Source: Dehalococcoidia bacterium
Lineage (GTDB): Bacteria; Chloroflexota; Dehalococcoidia; Lucifugimonadales; VXLM01
Assembly (NCBI GenBank): GCA_009841605.1
Contig: VXLM01000054.1
Coordinates: 1 to 64,000 of the forward strand
Direction of reading: 5' to 3'
Length of the DNA stretch: 64,000 nt
Shown: positions 43,763-51,653 of the stretch, piece by piece
How the letters are laid out: the number at the start of each line of letters is the position of its first letter
Numbering within the stretch: the stretch's first letter is position 1
Made by a program: the position numbers and the translations under genes
The notes under the pieces: model-generated
Told to the model about the DNA's origin: nothing
The model's database searches: none
Seen by the model: the letters and a program-made list of their open reading frames with translations, nothing else

Positions 43763-43801
43763 GGAAAAACAAAACTGCGAAGCTCCGGTGGCTTCGCAGT
43801 T
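43763..43801 (-). terminator. Intrinsic terminator downstream of the reductive-dehalogenase-like gene
   Basis: AACTGCGAAGC and GCTTCGCAGTT form a perfect 11-bp stem around a 7-base loop. On the minus strand the hairpin is followed by TTTTGTTTTT. It would end leftward transcription from the 45253-43994 gene. Confidence 0.8.
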
Positions 43802-43911
43802 GACATGGTTCCGGGCGGATCCGGACTGTGCGTCCCTACCATTGTCCCCCGAGAATTCTGTGAATGCAAGGGCGATCTATACTACCGTATACTCCCAAAG
43901 CCCTCACCACC

Positions 43912-43938
43912 GTCATTCTCGCGTAGGCGGGAATCCAT
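43912..43938 (+). repeat. Palindromic repeat family B, copy at 43912
   Basis: GTCATTCTCGCGTAGGCGGGAATCC; TTCTCGC pairs with GCGGGAA through one G-T pair. It lies in the 337-bp gene-free gap 43657-43993, next to a family E element. Confidence 0.7.
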
Positions 43939-43943
43939 CCTCC

Positions 43944-43976
43944 CCCTCTGCGCTCTCTGTGATCTTTGCGGTGAAT
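43944..43976 (+). repeat. Dispersed repeat family E, copy 1
   Basis: The stretch CCCTCTGCGCTCTCTGTGAT, continuing to TTTGCGGTGAA, resembles the stretch at 47882-47915. It is not palindromic. It occupies the rest of the gap before the reductive-dehalogenase-like gene. Confidence 0.55.
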
Positions 43977-43993
43977 CCCCCGACCCACAGCCC

Positions 43994-45253
43994 CTAGTCG
44001 TCCGTCGTGCTGCCCCAGCCCTTCTTGGTCTGGCCGACGGCTTCCTTGACCTGGTCGGCGAACTCGGCTAACTCCTCCTCCGTCACCTCTTCGCCGGCGT
44101 CCATACGCTGCTTGAGCTGCTCGAAGAGCCACTGCTCGCGGGTGCCGTGCGGGAAGTCGAAGAACTCCCGGTCGAATTGGGGAAGCTCGCCGGAGCCGAA
44201 GTACCGCCCGTCGGGCACTGGAAACCCCTCAAGGTCGTCCGTCCCCTTGCCGAGCACCTCGCCGGTCTCGACGTAGTGCTCCATGACGGGCTTCATGCCG
44301 AACTTCTGCACGGGGCAGACCTTCATGCAGACGCCGCATCCGTCCATCTTGACCATCAGCGGGCGACAGCGGTCGTAGATCACCTTGTTCTTAAGGGCTC
44401 CGCGCCACCAGACCTTTTCGCGGACGAGCGCTCGCGCCGGGCAGCGCTGGACGCATACCTGGCACTTGTCGCAGAACTTGTTGATGCCGTAGTCGACCGG
44501 CTCGTCGTGGCGCACGGGAGCGTCGGTGGTGATCATCATGAGTCGCGCGCGAGAGCCGAAGTGGGGCATGAGCAACTGGCCATTCGCGCCTAGCTGCCCG
44601 AGTCCGGCGTTGACGAAGTACGGGATGGTGGGAGCGCTCGCGTCGTTGGGGTTGTGCACCTGAGCGTGGTAGCCGAGGGTGCGGATGAAGTCTCCCAGCC
44701 GGAGGCCCTGCTCGCCCATGACCTCGTACGCGCCGTAGTGGGCGTGCTCCGCCGCCATGCTGATGGTCGACTGCGTGGCGTCGTAGTCCTGCTCCCACGC
44801 AAGGCAGATGGCGTTGCTGAACTTTACCCAGCCCTTCTTGCTCTTGTAGGTATAGCGCTTATCGTAACGGGTGAAGCCGACCTCACCGAATCCGAGTTCC
44901 TTCGCCTTTGCGCGAATGGTCTCGGTCACGTCGACGGTCTCGTCCGGCTCACCGGTCGGCTCGACGTCTGCCGACTTCCTCGATTCCGCGACGAGGGGCT
45001 TGACGGTGTTTTCGTGGGCCTTGCGGAAGTCGAAGAACTCGTCGGAGTAGACCGTCCACGCCCAGTCGCGGTCTGCCCCCTTCTCCATGTGCCACTGCTC
45101 CAGCGGCTCCTCGCGGGCGTAGAAGGAAATATCGGCCTCGCGCACCGGATGGCCGGGCACGGTCACGAGGTCTTCGGCGACGGGAATCTCGACATCGGGG
45201 TCTCCGGGACGCGGCCCCGGACGGCGGACGACGTGGCTGATCGGCTTGGGCAT
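43994..45253 (-). CDS. Reductive-dehalogenase-like Fe-S protein (cytosolic)
   Basis: This 419-residue protein has two ferredoxin-type clusters near the C-terminal third: CDKCQVCVQRCP (CxxCxxCxxxCP) near residues 264-275, and C-x-CGVCMKVCP near residues 296-310. Before them, GLGQLGANGQLLMPHFGSRARLMMITTDAP matches the corrinoid-binding region shared by reductive dehalogenases (RdhA) and QueG; only the pattern is cited. The N-terminus has no Tat signal and no RdhB membrane anchor gene is adjacent, so it is predicted to be cytoplasmic. It may dehalogenate organohalides or carry out another cobalamin-dependent reduction. Confidence 0.82.
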   Translation of the reverse strand: MPKPISHVVRRPGPRPGDPDVEIPVAEDLVTVPGHPVREADISFYAREEPLEQWHMEKGADRDWAWTVYSDEFFDFRKAHENTVKPLVAESRKSADVEPTGEPDETVDVTETIRAKAKELGFGEVGFTRYDKRYTYKSKKGWVKFSNAICLAWEQDYDATQSTISMAAEHAHYGAYEVMGEQGLRLGDFIRTLGYHAQVHNPNDASAPTIPYFVNAGLGQLGANGQLLMPHFGSRARLMMITTDAPVRHDEPVDYGINKFCDKCQVCVQRCPARALVREKVWWRGALKNKVIYDRCRPLMVKMDGCGVCMKVCPVQKFGMKPVMEHYVETGEVLGKGTDDLEGFPVPDGRYFGSGELPQFDREFFDFPHGTREQWLFEQLKQRMDAGEEVTEEELAEFADQVKEAVGQTKKGWGSTTDD

Positions 45254-45340
45254 GGCTGTTCTGGCCTCCCCTGTGCTCTGGGTATGCTCTCAGATGGTGT
45301 GCAGGGTGTCAAACTGGAGCGGCGTCCCAAATCCCCCGCC

Positions 45341-45356
45341 GTCATTCCCGAGTAGA
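45341..45356 (+). repeat. Half copy of repeat family B
   Basis: GTCATTCCCGAGTAGAG retains the left arm of family B but lacks the right arm. It lies in the gap before the HicB gene, upstream of the reductive-dehalogenase-like gene. Confidence 0.4.
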
Positions 45357-45510
45357 GCCCGCTTCATGCCACGATACTGGGCGGGGGAGGTCTACAGGCC
45401 CCCGCCACCAACTTCGAACGGTTACCGTAGGTTGGCGTAGATACGCTTGAGGACACTCATGGTGCTACAATTCCAAGCAGGGGCACTAAGTTCATCGGGA
45501 GCAGAGCAAA

Positions 45511-45768
45511 ATGAAAGCCTACAAGCTGCAATTTGTCATGTACGACCCATCCGAGTCGACGGAACCGGACAAATACATGGCTGAAATACCGGCGCTTCCA
45601 GGATGCCGCGTGTGGGGCGACAGCCCGGAAGAGACTATGGATATTCTGCAAGATGTCGCTGCCGGCATCATAGAAACGCATGTCGAACGCGGCTACGAGT
45701 TGCCTGACGAGGTGAAAGACGCGCTGATTGCTTCCGAAAAGTCCAACGAATTAGTAGTGGCCGTTTGA
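45511..45768 (+). CDS. hicB: Short HicB-type antitoxin
   Basis: This 85-residue protein has the HicB partial RNase H-like core (DKYMAEIPALPGCRVWGDSPEETMD, residues 20-44) and a helix ending near residue 70. It lacks the C-terminal DNA-binding domain that the first HicB (21748-22218) has. It overlaps the following HicA gene by 4 bp and is in antitoxin-first order. It should neutralise that HicA. Confidence 0.85.
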   Translation: MKAYKLQFVMYDPSESTEPDKYMAEIPALPGCRVWGDSPEETMDILQDVAAGIIETHVERGYELPDEVKDALIASEKSNELVVAV

Positions 45769-45974
45769 CTTACAGAGACTTCACGAGCAAACTTCGCCGT
45801 CTTGGTTGCGTGCGGGTTCGGCAGGGCAGAGGCGACCACGTGATATGGGCAAACGATAGGACGCGATCCTCAACTGCTATACCCAATTGGGGTAGTCGGG
45901 ACCTGAAACCGGGCACTATGCGAAGCATCCTCCGTAGTCTGGGAATATCTAGGGACGAGTTCGATCGCGCCTAG
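45765..45974 (+). CDS. hicA: HicA-type toxin
   Basis: This 69-residue HicA protein is read from TTG 45765, overlapping hicB. The catalytic His is in GRGDHVIWAN near residue 26, where GSHhxF is the commoner form. The C-terminal helix (TMRSILRSLGISRDEF) is typical. The order and HicB architecture differ from the first HicAB module, so the two are independent systems. Confidence 0.82.
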   Translation: MTYRDFTSKLRRLGCVRVRQGRGDHVIWANDRTRSSTAIPNWGSRDLKPGTMRSILRSLGISRDEFDRA

Positions 45975-46025
45975 AAGAATCCCGCCTTCACGGGGACAGG
46001 CTCTATTGGGGCTGCCCCCGACCCG

Positions 46026-47696
46026 TTACATCGCTTCCGGCGTGGTCATTCCCATGAGGCTGAGGCACCGGGCAAGTACGCCCTTCGTCGCGTCTGCCAG
46101 CTTGAGGCGGGCCTTGGTGATCTCGGCGTCGTCTGGGTCGGACGATACGACGCGGCACTGCTGGTAGAAGTTGTGGAACTCGGTCGCGAGGTCCATCGAG
46201 TAGTAGGTGAGGTGGTGGGGTTCGAGGTTTCGCGCCATCATGGAGATGAGCTCCGGCAGCCGCAGCATGGTGCGGACGAGCGACAGCTCCGCCTCGTGCG
46301 TTAGGAGCGACACGTCGCCGTCGGAGAAGTCGATGCCACGCTCATCCGCGAGGCGCAGGATGCTGGCGATGCGCGCGTGGGCGTACTGGATGTAGTAGAC
46401 GGGGTTCTTGTCCGACTGCTCCTTCGCAAGCTCGATGTCGAACTCCATCTGGCTGTCCGGCGCGCGCTGGAGGAAGAAGAACCGGCAGGCGTCCGCCCCG
46501 ACCTCCTCGACCAATTCACGCAGGGTCACTATCTGGCCCGCCCTCTTGGAGAAGCGGACGGCCTCGCCTCCGCTCTTGAGCGTGACGAGCTGGTAGATGA
46601 GCAGCACCAGCGACTCCCGGCTCACGCCGAGGACGTCGGCCAGTTGCTGCATGAATGGCACCTGCCCCTGGTGGTCGGCCCCCCAGATGTTGATGACCCG
46701 GTCGAATCCGCGAACGAGGAACTTGTTGTAGTGGTAGGCAACGTCTGAGGCGAAGTACGTCGGCGCGCCGGTGCCGCGAATGAGCACCTTGTCCTTTTCG
46801 TCGCCGAGCTTGGTCGTGGCGAACCAAACCGCTCCGTCGCGCCAGACGGTCAGGTCCTTCTCGTTGAGCATGGCCATAGCCGTCCCAAACTGGTCGCTGT
46901 CGTAGAGGCTCTGCTCGCTGAACCATTCGTCGTATCGGACCTCGAGACGCTCCATGTCCTCGCGGATGGCGTCGATCATGCGGTTCATGCCGATCTCGCC
47001 GATCTCGGGCACCGCATCGTACTCGTCCATGCCGATGTACTTGTCGCCAAACTCCTCACGTAAATCAGCGGCTAGATCTACCAGGTAGTCGCCGGAATAG
47101 CCGTCTTCGGGCACCTCAGCCTCTCCGCCGGACGCCTGAACGTACCGGGCGTAGACGCTTTGGTTGAACTTGTCCATCTGGTTGCCGGCGTCGTTGATGT
47201 AGTACTCGCGCTGCACATCGTAGCCCGCCGCTTCGAGTACGCTGGCGAGGGAGCTTCCGAACACAGCGCCGCGTCCATGTCCGACGTGGATCGGCCCCGT
47301 CGGGTTGACGCTGACGAACTCGACCTGGACTCGCGTGCCCTGGCCGTCGTCGACGCTGCCGAAGGAGTCGCCAGCCTGCCGGATTGCGTCTACCTGCTCA
47401 GCAAGCCATTCGGGGTTGAGCCGGAGGTTGACGAATCCGGGACGCACGGCCTCCGCGCTTGCGATGATGCCCCCGGTCTCCGTCGAGGACGCGACGGCCT
47501 CGGCGATGTCGAAGGGGTTGCGCCGCATCACGCGGGCCAGCTTCATCGGCGTGGACGTGGCGAAGTCCCCGTGCTCCGGGTTCTGAGGACGCTCGACTGT
47601 GACCTCGTCGACCGGAACGTCCGGCAAACGACCGTCCGCCTGCGCCGCACGCAGCGCATCGGTCAAAAGGTCACGGACCCGGTCGGTGAGAGTCAT
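46026..47696 (-). CDS. argS: Arginine--tRNA ligase
   Basis: This 556-residue class I synthetase starts from ATG 47696; a GTG at 47714 would add six residues and is possible. The HIGH motif is HVGHGRG near residue 116, preceded by VNPTGPI. The KMSKS equivalent is degenerate, as in most ArgRS (KRAGQIVTLREL near residue 358). The N-terminal Add-1 domain and C-terminal DALR anticodon domain (YYSMDLATEFHNFYQQ) are present. It is followed upstream by purA in the same direction after about 230 bp with dispersed repeats. Confidence 0.93.
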   Translation of the reverse strand: MTLTDRVRDLLTDALRAAQADGRLPDVPVDEVTVERPQNPEHGDFATSTPMKLARVMRRNPFDIAEAVASSTETGGIIASAEAVRPGFVNLRLNPEWLAEQVDAIRQAGDSFGSVDDGQGTRVQVEFVSVNPTGPIHVGHGRGAVFGSSLASVLEAAGYDVQREYYINDAGNQMDKFNQSVYARYVQASGGEAEVPEDGYSGDYLVDLAADLREEFGDKYIGMDEYDAVPEIGEIGMNRMIDAIREDMERLEVRYDEWFSEQSLYDSDQFGTAMAMLNEKDLTVWRDGAVWFATTKLGDEKDKVLIRGTGAPTYFASDVAYHYNKFLVRGFDRVINIWGADHQGQVPFMQQLADVLGVSRESLVLLIYQLVTLKSGGEAVRFSKRAGQIVTLRELVEEVGADACRFFFLQRAPDSQMEFDIELAKEQSDKNPVYYIQYAHARIASILRLADERGIDFSDGDVSLLTHEAELSLVRTMLRLPELISMMARNLEPHHLTYYSMDLATEFHNFYQQCRVVSSDPDDAEITKARLKLADATKGVLARCLSLMGMTTPEAM

Positions 47697-47775
47697 GCCG
47701 TCGGCGCTCGCCACGAGTTATCTACGCGATGGAACTGAGGCCCGTTACAGCAGACCATTGTATAACCCCGACATC

Positions 47776-47817
47776 TGTCATTCCGAACGCAGCGCAGCGG
47801 AGTGAGGAATCTAAAAT
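47776..47817 (+). repeat. Dispersed palindromic repeat family C
   Basis: TGTCATTCCGAACGCAGCGC continues to GAGTGAGGAATCTAAAAT, close to the copy at 54623. It lies between argS and purA. Confidence 0.75.
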
Positions 47818-47881
47818 CCGTGTCCTTCGGAACTCGCCCCGCAGCTGGAACCGCTCCTGACGACCCCACAAAACTTGGATT

Positions 47882-47915
47882 CCCCTCTGCGCTCTCCGCG
47901 CCCTCTGCGGTTAGT
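47882..47915 (+). repeat. Dispersed repeat family E, copy 2
   Basis: CCCCTCTGCGCTCTCCGCGC continues to CCTCTGCGGTTAG, matching the 43944 stretch in most positions. It lies just before the purA stop. Confidence 0.5.
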
Positions 47916-47925
47916 CAAACGTCTC

Positions 47926-49218
47926 CTACAGGGCGACCATCGGCCGGACGTGGATCGTCTCGTCGCGGTGCGGACCGGTGGAGATGATGTCGAACCCAAC
48001 GCCGATGAGCTCCTGGATGCGGTCAACGTATGCCTTCGCGTTGGCGGGCAGATCCTCGTAGGCGTTCATGCCTGCGGTGGGCATGTCCCAGCCGGGAAGC
48101 TCCTCGTAGATCGGAATGCACCGCTCAAGCGTCGAGGCGTTTCCGGGGAAGTCCCAAACGATCTCGCCGTCGAGCTCGTAGGCGCGACACACCATGATCG
48201 AGTCGAAGATGTCCAGCACGTCGAGGCGCGTGAGAATCCCGCCGGTGTAGCCGTTGATGCGCGCGCTGTACCGCGCCGCGACCGAGTCGAACCAGCCGAC
48301 TCGCCTCGGCCTCCCGGTCGTCGTGCCGAACTCCTTGGCGCGCTGGCGAATCGCCTCGCCTGTTGAGTCGAGAAGCTCTGTGACGAACGGGCCGCTTCCC
48401 ACACGGGTGCTGTACGCCTTGAAGACGCCGAGCACGCTGTCGATCTGCCCCGGCAGCAGGCCAAGTCCCGTCATCGCTCCGCCGATGGTCGGGTGCGAGG
48501 ACGTGACGAACGGGTAGGTGCCGTGATCAAGGTCAAGCAGAGCGCCCTGAGCGCCCTCGATGATGAGCTGCTTGCCGGAGTTCACCGAGTCGTAGACGAT
48601 GTGCTCGACTGGCCCGATGTACTCGGTCAGGTGCTCGGACCACAGCTTGCACTTGTCGAACACCTCTTCGAATGAGAGCGGCTCAACGCCGTAGACCTTG
48701 GTAAGGATCGCGTTGTGATGGTTCAGGACATTTTCCAACCTCGGCAGGAGCGCTTCGATGTCGCGCAGCTCGGTCGCCCTGATGCCGATGCGGGAGGCCT
48801 TGTCGGCGTAGGCCGGGCCAATGCCGCGACCCGTCGTGCCGATGGCGTTGCGTCCCTTCGCCTGCTCGGATATCTGATCGAGCATGACGTGGTACGGCAT
48901 CACGAGGTGGGACCGCTCGCTGACGATGAGCCTCCCCGCAATGCTAATGCCGCGAGCTTCAAGGCCGGTTATCTCGTCGAGGAGCACGTCGGGGTCTACG
49001 ACGACGCCGTTGCCGATGACGTTCAGGGTATGCGGCCAGACGACGCCCGACGGGAGCAGGTGGAACTTGAACTCACCCTGCTCGGTGATAACAGTATGGC
49101 CGGCGTTGTTGCCGCCGGAGAATCGAGCGACTATGTCGCCGTCTCGGGCAAGAACGTCTACGAGCTTGCCCTTTCCTTCATCGCCCCACTGGGCGCCAAG
49201 CACTGCTGTGACCGTCAT
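47926..49218 (-). CDS. purA: Adenylosuccinate synthetase
   Basis: This 430-residue GTP-dependent enzyme converts IMP and aspartate to adenylosuccinate in AMP synthesis. The GTP loop GAQWGDEGKGK is at residues 7-17, with His in NAGHTV near residue 41 as the catalytic pair partner. IGTTGRGIGPAYADK and STRVGSGPFVTEL are family signatures. Its promoter and a 26-bp palindrome lie just upstream. Confidence 0.95.
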   Translation of the reverse strand: MTVTAVLGAQWGDEGKGKLVDVLARDGDIVARFSGGNNAGHTVITEQGEFKFHLLPSGVVWPHTLNVIGNGVVVDPDVLLDEITGLEARGISIAGRLIVSERSHLVMPYHVMLDQISEQAKGRNAIGTTGRGIGPAYADKASRIGIRATELRDIEALLPRLENVLNHHNAILTKVYGVEPLSFEEVFDKCKLWSEHLTEYIGPVEHIVYDSVNSGKQLIIEGAQGALLDLDHGTYPFVTSSHPTIGGAMTGLGLLPGQIDSVLGVFKAYSTRVGSGPFVTELLDSTGEAIRQRAKEFGTTTGRPRRVGWFDSVAARYSARINGYTGGILTRLDVLDIFDSIMVCRAYELDGEIVWDFPGNASTLERCIPIYEELPGWDMPTAGMNAYEDLPANAKAYVDRIQELIGVGFDIISTGPHRDETIHVRPMVAL

Positions 49219-49310
49219 CCCAGCCTCCTTCCCGCCGATCGAGGGTTTTCCCCCCTCCGCGAGTGTTGCGAGTTTCCCTCAAAATCGTTCCGCATTCCGA
49301 ACGACGCGCA

Positions 49311-49336
49311 AAAGGGACGGAGCGCTCCGTCCCTTT
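49311..49336. promoter_or_regulatory. 26-bp perfect palindrome at the predicted purA transcript start
   Basis: AAAGGGACGGAGC is followed directly by its exact reverse complement. The purA promoter (49370-49342) would start transcription near 49335, so the hairpin would be the first structure of the mRNA. It could protect the 5' end or act as a binding site. Confidence 0.65.
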
Positions 49337-49341
49337 GAAGA

Positions 49342-49370
49342 ATTATAGTACAGTTGTCTTACGATTTCAA
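49342..49370 (-). promoter_or_regulatory. purA promoter
   Basis: On the minus strand TTGAAA (49370-49365) and TATAAT (49347-49342) are 17 bp apart, close to consensus. The leader to the purA ATG is about 117 bases. Confidence 0.65.
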
Positions 49371-49464
49371 CGATTGGGCGAAGGATGCGGCTTCTCATTA
49401 CCGACTGGAAAATCAGTGGTTGACAACTTCGAACGATGCGATCAACGATCGCGGCATCTTGCCG

Positions 49465-49480
49465 CTAGGCTTGAGCCTAG
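49465..49480. promoter_or_regulatory. 16-bp inverted repeat before the 49498 gene
   Basis: CTAGGC and GCCTAG flank TTGA. The palindrome lies just upstream of GGAGG and the ATG at 49498, so it could be an operator or translational control hairpin for the PLD nuclease group. Confidence 0.5.
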
Positions 49481-49497
49481 ACACGGAGGTGGCTAGA

Positions 49498-49674
49498 ATG
49501 CCGATGTATATGGTGTGGCTTGAGCAATCGGTCTCGTGCCCGATTATCATCGAGGCAGATACCGAAACCGAGGCTTGCGACGAAGCCCTTTACTTGAACC
49601 CTGATGAACTCGATTGGGACGTGGTTGAACACCACGTGTTCGAGATTGAGAAGGTGTCGGAAGAACCGAGGTAG
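49498..49674 (+). CDS. Small acidic protein encoded before the PLD nuclease
   Basis: This 58-residue acidic protein is predicted from ATG 49498, which has GGAGG seven bases before it. A TTG at 49354 would add 48 residues; that stretch includes the inverted repeat at 49465 and is considered less likely. The Glu/Asp-rich helix (TETEACDEALYLNPDELDWD) is the main feature. Its stop is one base before the nuclease start, so it is translated with it and could be a partner or inhibitor. No family recognised. Confidence 0.55.
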   Translation: MPMYMVWLEQSVSCPIIIEADTETEACDEALYLNPDELDWDVVEHHVFEIEKVSEEPR

Positions 49675-49675
49675 G

Positions 49676-50491
49676 ATGGCCAATCTGCAAATCGTCACGA
49701 CGCCGACCCGCGACTGGCTGGCGGAACGCGCCCACACTTGCAGCGAGCGGATGCTCGTTGGGAGTCCGTACGTCAACGATGCCATCATCGAGTTGACAGA
49801 CATGGTTTCCAACGACGTGACTAGGACGCTGGTCACGCGAACCGACCTGAGAGATTTCGCCGTCGGCGCTTCCAGCTTGGATACCCTCTGCACACTTGTG
49901 AAGGATGGCGTCGCCGTCCACAGCTTGAGTGACTTACATGCCAAGATATACGTCTTCGACGATTCTTCCGCTCTGGTGACATCAGCGAACGCTACTAGGT
50001 CAGGGATGAGGCATAATCTCGAATGTGGTCTTGGAACGCAAGACGCACGGGTCGTGAAGGCACTCGCTTGCTCCCTCATGAGTGGACTCGGCCCAGGTGA
50101 ACCACCCCAAGAAATGAACCTAAAGGAACTTGAAGGGCTCTATGCGCCTCTTGAGGCAATCAAAGTATCGATGCCCAAAATGCCTCGCACCGCAGCGAGA
50201 ACCCCGGACGAGTTCGCAGAAGTACCGACATTCTCTATTGAAGATAGGGAGAAGCTTCTAAGGGGCTTCACAGGCTGGAAGAGGCTTACGCTGGAAGGAG
50301 TTCTGTCCATGCCGGACGATGACTTTGAACTGGACGACCTGTATCGAGCTTGCGAACCCACTGCCGTAGAGCAATATCCAGATAACCACAACGTGCAACC
50401 TAAGTTACGCCAGCAACTCCAGTTGCTACGGAACCTCGGCATCGTTGAGTTTGTGACACCCGGGAACTACAAGCGTACATTGAACTTGTGA
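49676..50491 (+). CDS. PLD-family nuclease fused to a DpnI-type winged-helix domain
   Basis: This 271-residue protein has two regions. Residues 1-135 form a single phospholipase D-type domain with the HKD motif H88-x-K90-x4-D95, then S103 and N105 and the conserved Glu of NLECG near 116. One HKD motif implies a dimer, as in the BfiI and Nuc nucleases. Residues about 205-271 match the C-terminal winged helix of DpnI and Dam-replacing proteins (YPDNHNVQPKLRQQLQLLRN, then IVEFVTPGNYKRTL), which in DpnI reads methylated DNA. It may cut modified or invading DNA. Start ATG 49676 is one base after the upstream stop. Confidence 0.8.
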   Translation: MANLQIVTTPTRDWLAERAHTCSERMLVGSPYVNDAIIELTDMVSNDVTRTLVTRTDLRDFAVGASSLDTLCTLVKDGVAVHSLSDLHAKIYVFDDSSALVTSANATRSGMRHNLECGLGTQDARVVKALACSLMSGLGPGEPPQEMNLKELEGLYAPLEAIKVSMPKMPRTAARTPDEFAEVPTFSIEDREKLLRGFTGWKRLTLEGVLSMPDDDFELDDLYRACEPTAVEQYPDNHNVQPKLRQQLQLLRNLGIVEFVTPGNYKRTLNL

Positions 50492-51003
50492 GCGTTCCAC
50501 TCGACCCCCTCACCGACCTCCCTACCATGCCGTTTCGCAACCGGCGCGCCCTCGACGCCCAGTGGATCGACGCCCTCCACCTGCACGGCATCCAAAAGTT
50601 CACCGACCCCCAACCACCGGAGCCGCCGCCGGAACTGCGCCAAGCCATCGAGCAGTTCAACGTGGGCGAGTTCTGGGAGTGTCACGAGACGCTGGAGGAC
50701 GTATGGAGAGAGTCGCCCTACCCGTTCCGGCTGTTCTTCCATGCCGTCATCAAGACGGCGGTGGGATTCCACCACCTAACGGAGCACAACCGTCACGGCG
50801 CGCGGGTCAAGCTCCGGGACGGCGTCGAGCTTCTCGAACTGTTCCAGCCGGAGTGGATGGGCGTGAGGACCGATCTCCTCCTCACCGACGCGAAGGAATG
50901 GCTGTCGTTTGTCGAAGCACCCGCCGTCGCGTGGGCCGAACTAGACCGCCGCGCAAAGCCCCCGATTTATCCCCTCTCCCGTCGTGGGAGAGGGCTAGGG
51001 TGA
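50488..51003 (+). CDS. DUF309 family protein
   Basis: This 171-residue protein has the DUF309 helical core with FNVGEFWECHETLEDVWRES near residues 54-73 and HAVIKTAVGFHHL near 86-98. The conserved Glu/His residues look like a buried catalytic or metal site, but the family has no known reaction. The GTG start overlaps the nuclease stop by 4 bp. The final ten or so residues are encoded by a family A palindromic element, so the natural C-terminus has been extended by a repeat. Confidence 0.87.
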   Translation: MSVPLDPLTDLPTMPFRNRRALDAQWIDALHLHGIQKFTDPQPPEPPPELRQAIEQFNVGEFWECHETLEDVWRESPYPFRLFFHAVIKTAVGFHHLTEHNRHGARVKLRDGVELLELFQPEWMGVRTDLLLTDAKEWLSFVEAPAVAWAELDRRAKPPIYPLSRRGRGLG

Positions 51004-51010
51004 GGGTGAG
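50972..51010 (+). repeat. Palindromic repeat family A, copy 4 (overlaps a coding end)
   Basis: CCCTCTCCC and GGGAGAGGG around GTCGT, then CTAGGGTGAGGGTGA. It begins inside the last codons of the DUF309 gene and provides its stop codon. Confidence 0.8.
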
Positions 51011-51036
51011 GGTTTTTCCCTTCCAGAACCCAGCAC

Positions 51037-51372
51037 CTACCCATACAGGCCGTCGGTCTTCGCGGCCATGATGAAATCGTTGCGGTGGAGGCCCCTTATC
51101 TTGTGCGTCCACCAAGCGACGTTGACTCGGCCCCATTCGGTGATGATTCGCGGGTGGTGTCCTTCGTCCTCTGCGATTTCGCCGACCTTCTGAGAGAACT
51201 CCAGGGCACCGGCGAAGTCGGAGAACTTGAAGGTCCGGTCGAGCCGCTTGATCTCGTCGACCTCCGTCAGCTCCCAGTCGGACACGACGGGGTGGAGCTC
51301 GTCGATCTCTTCGGGGGTGACTCTCGGCGAGTCCCGCCGGCAGGCTACGCATTTTTCTCTGGCGAGTGTCAT
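51037..51372 (-). CDS. Pterin-4a-carbinolamine dehydratase (PCD/DCoH) family
   Basis: This 111-residue protein has an N-terminal extension with a CVACRRDSP segment, then the PCD fold. The catalytic pattern EGHHPRI near residue 73 matches the His-His-Pro site, and NVAWWTHKIRGLHRNDFIMA is typical of the C-terminal half. It dehydrates 4a-hydroxytetrahydropterins and may assist pterin-dependent enzymes. ATG 51372 is preferred to 51414 because homologous sequence starts there. Confidence 0.9.
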   Translation of the reverse strand: MTLAREKCVACRRDSPRVTPEEIDELHPVVSDWELTEVDEIKRLDRTFKFSDFAGALEFSQKVGEIAEDEGHHPRIITEWGRVNVAWWTHKIRGLHRNDFIMAAKTDGLYG

Positions 51373-51533
51373 GGCGTCCTCCGTAGTCGTGATGCAAGTC
51401 CAGGATGGTTGCACTCCATACTACCACGCAGAACGTTGGCTCCGGTTACTTCAGTCGGACTTGACGGATAAGAACGCATGACCTATTATGAACGTGCAAC
51501 CAAGACGCGGATCGCCCAACCGCAACACCTCGG

Positions 51534-51561
51534 AATGTTACAAAATGTTACGGAATGTTAC
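51534..51561. repeat. Helically phased octamer array 1
   Basis: AATGTTAC starts at 51534, 51544 and 51554, exactly 10 bp apart, then an A tract. This places the copies on one face of the helix. It lies in the 479-bp region between the pterin dehydratase gene and galU. Confidence 0.75.
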
Positions 51562-51653
51562 AAAAAAAACGATTTCTCGATAGGTGGGAGCACGCGACAA
51601 CCTGTCAACCGGCCCGCCTGCCTACTCCCGGCCCAACGGCGGTGACTCCTTTC

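Noticed and set aside
49354..49497. Upstream extension of the small acidic gene from TTG 49354
   Set aside because: The extension includes a 16-bp inverted repeat and overlaps the purA promoter. The ATG at 49498 has a good ribosome site. The longer form is not excluded, only less likely.
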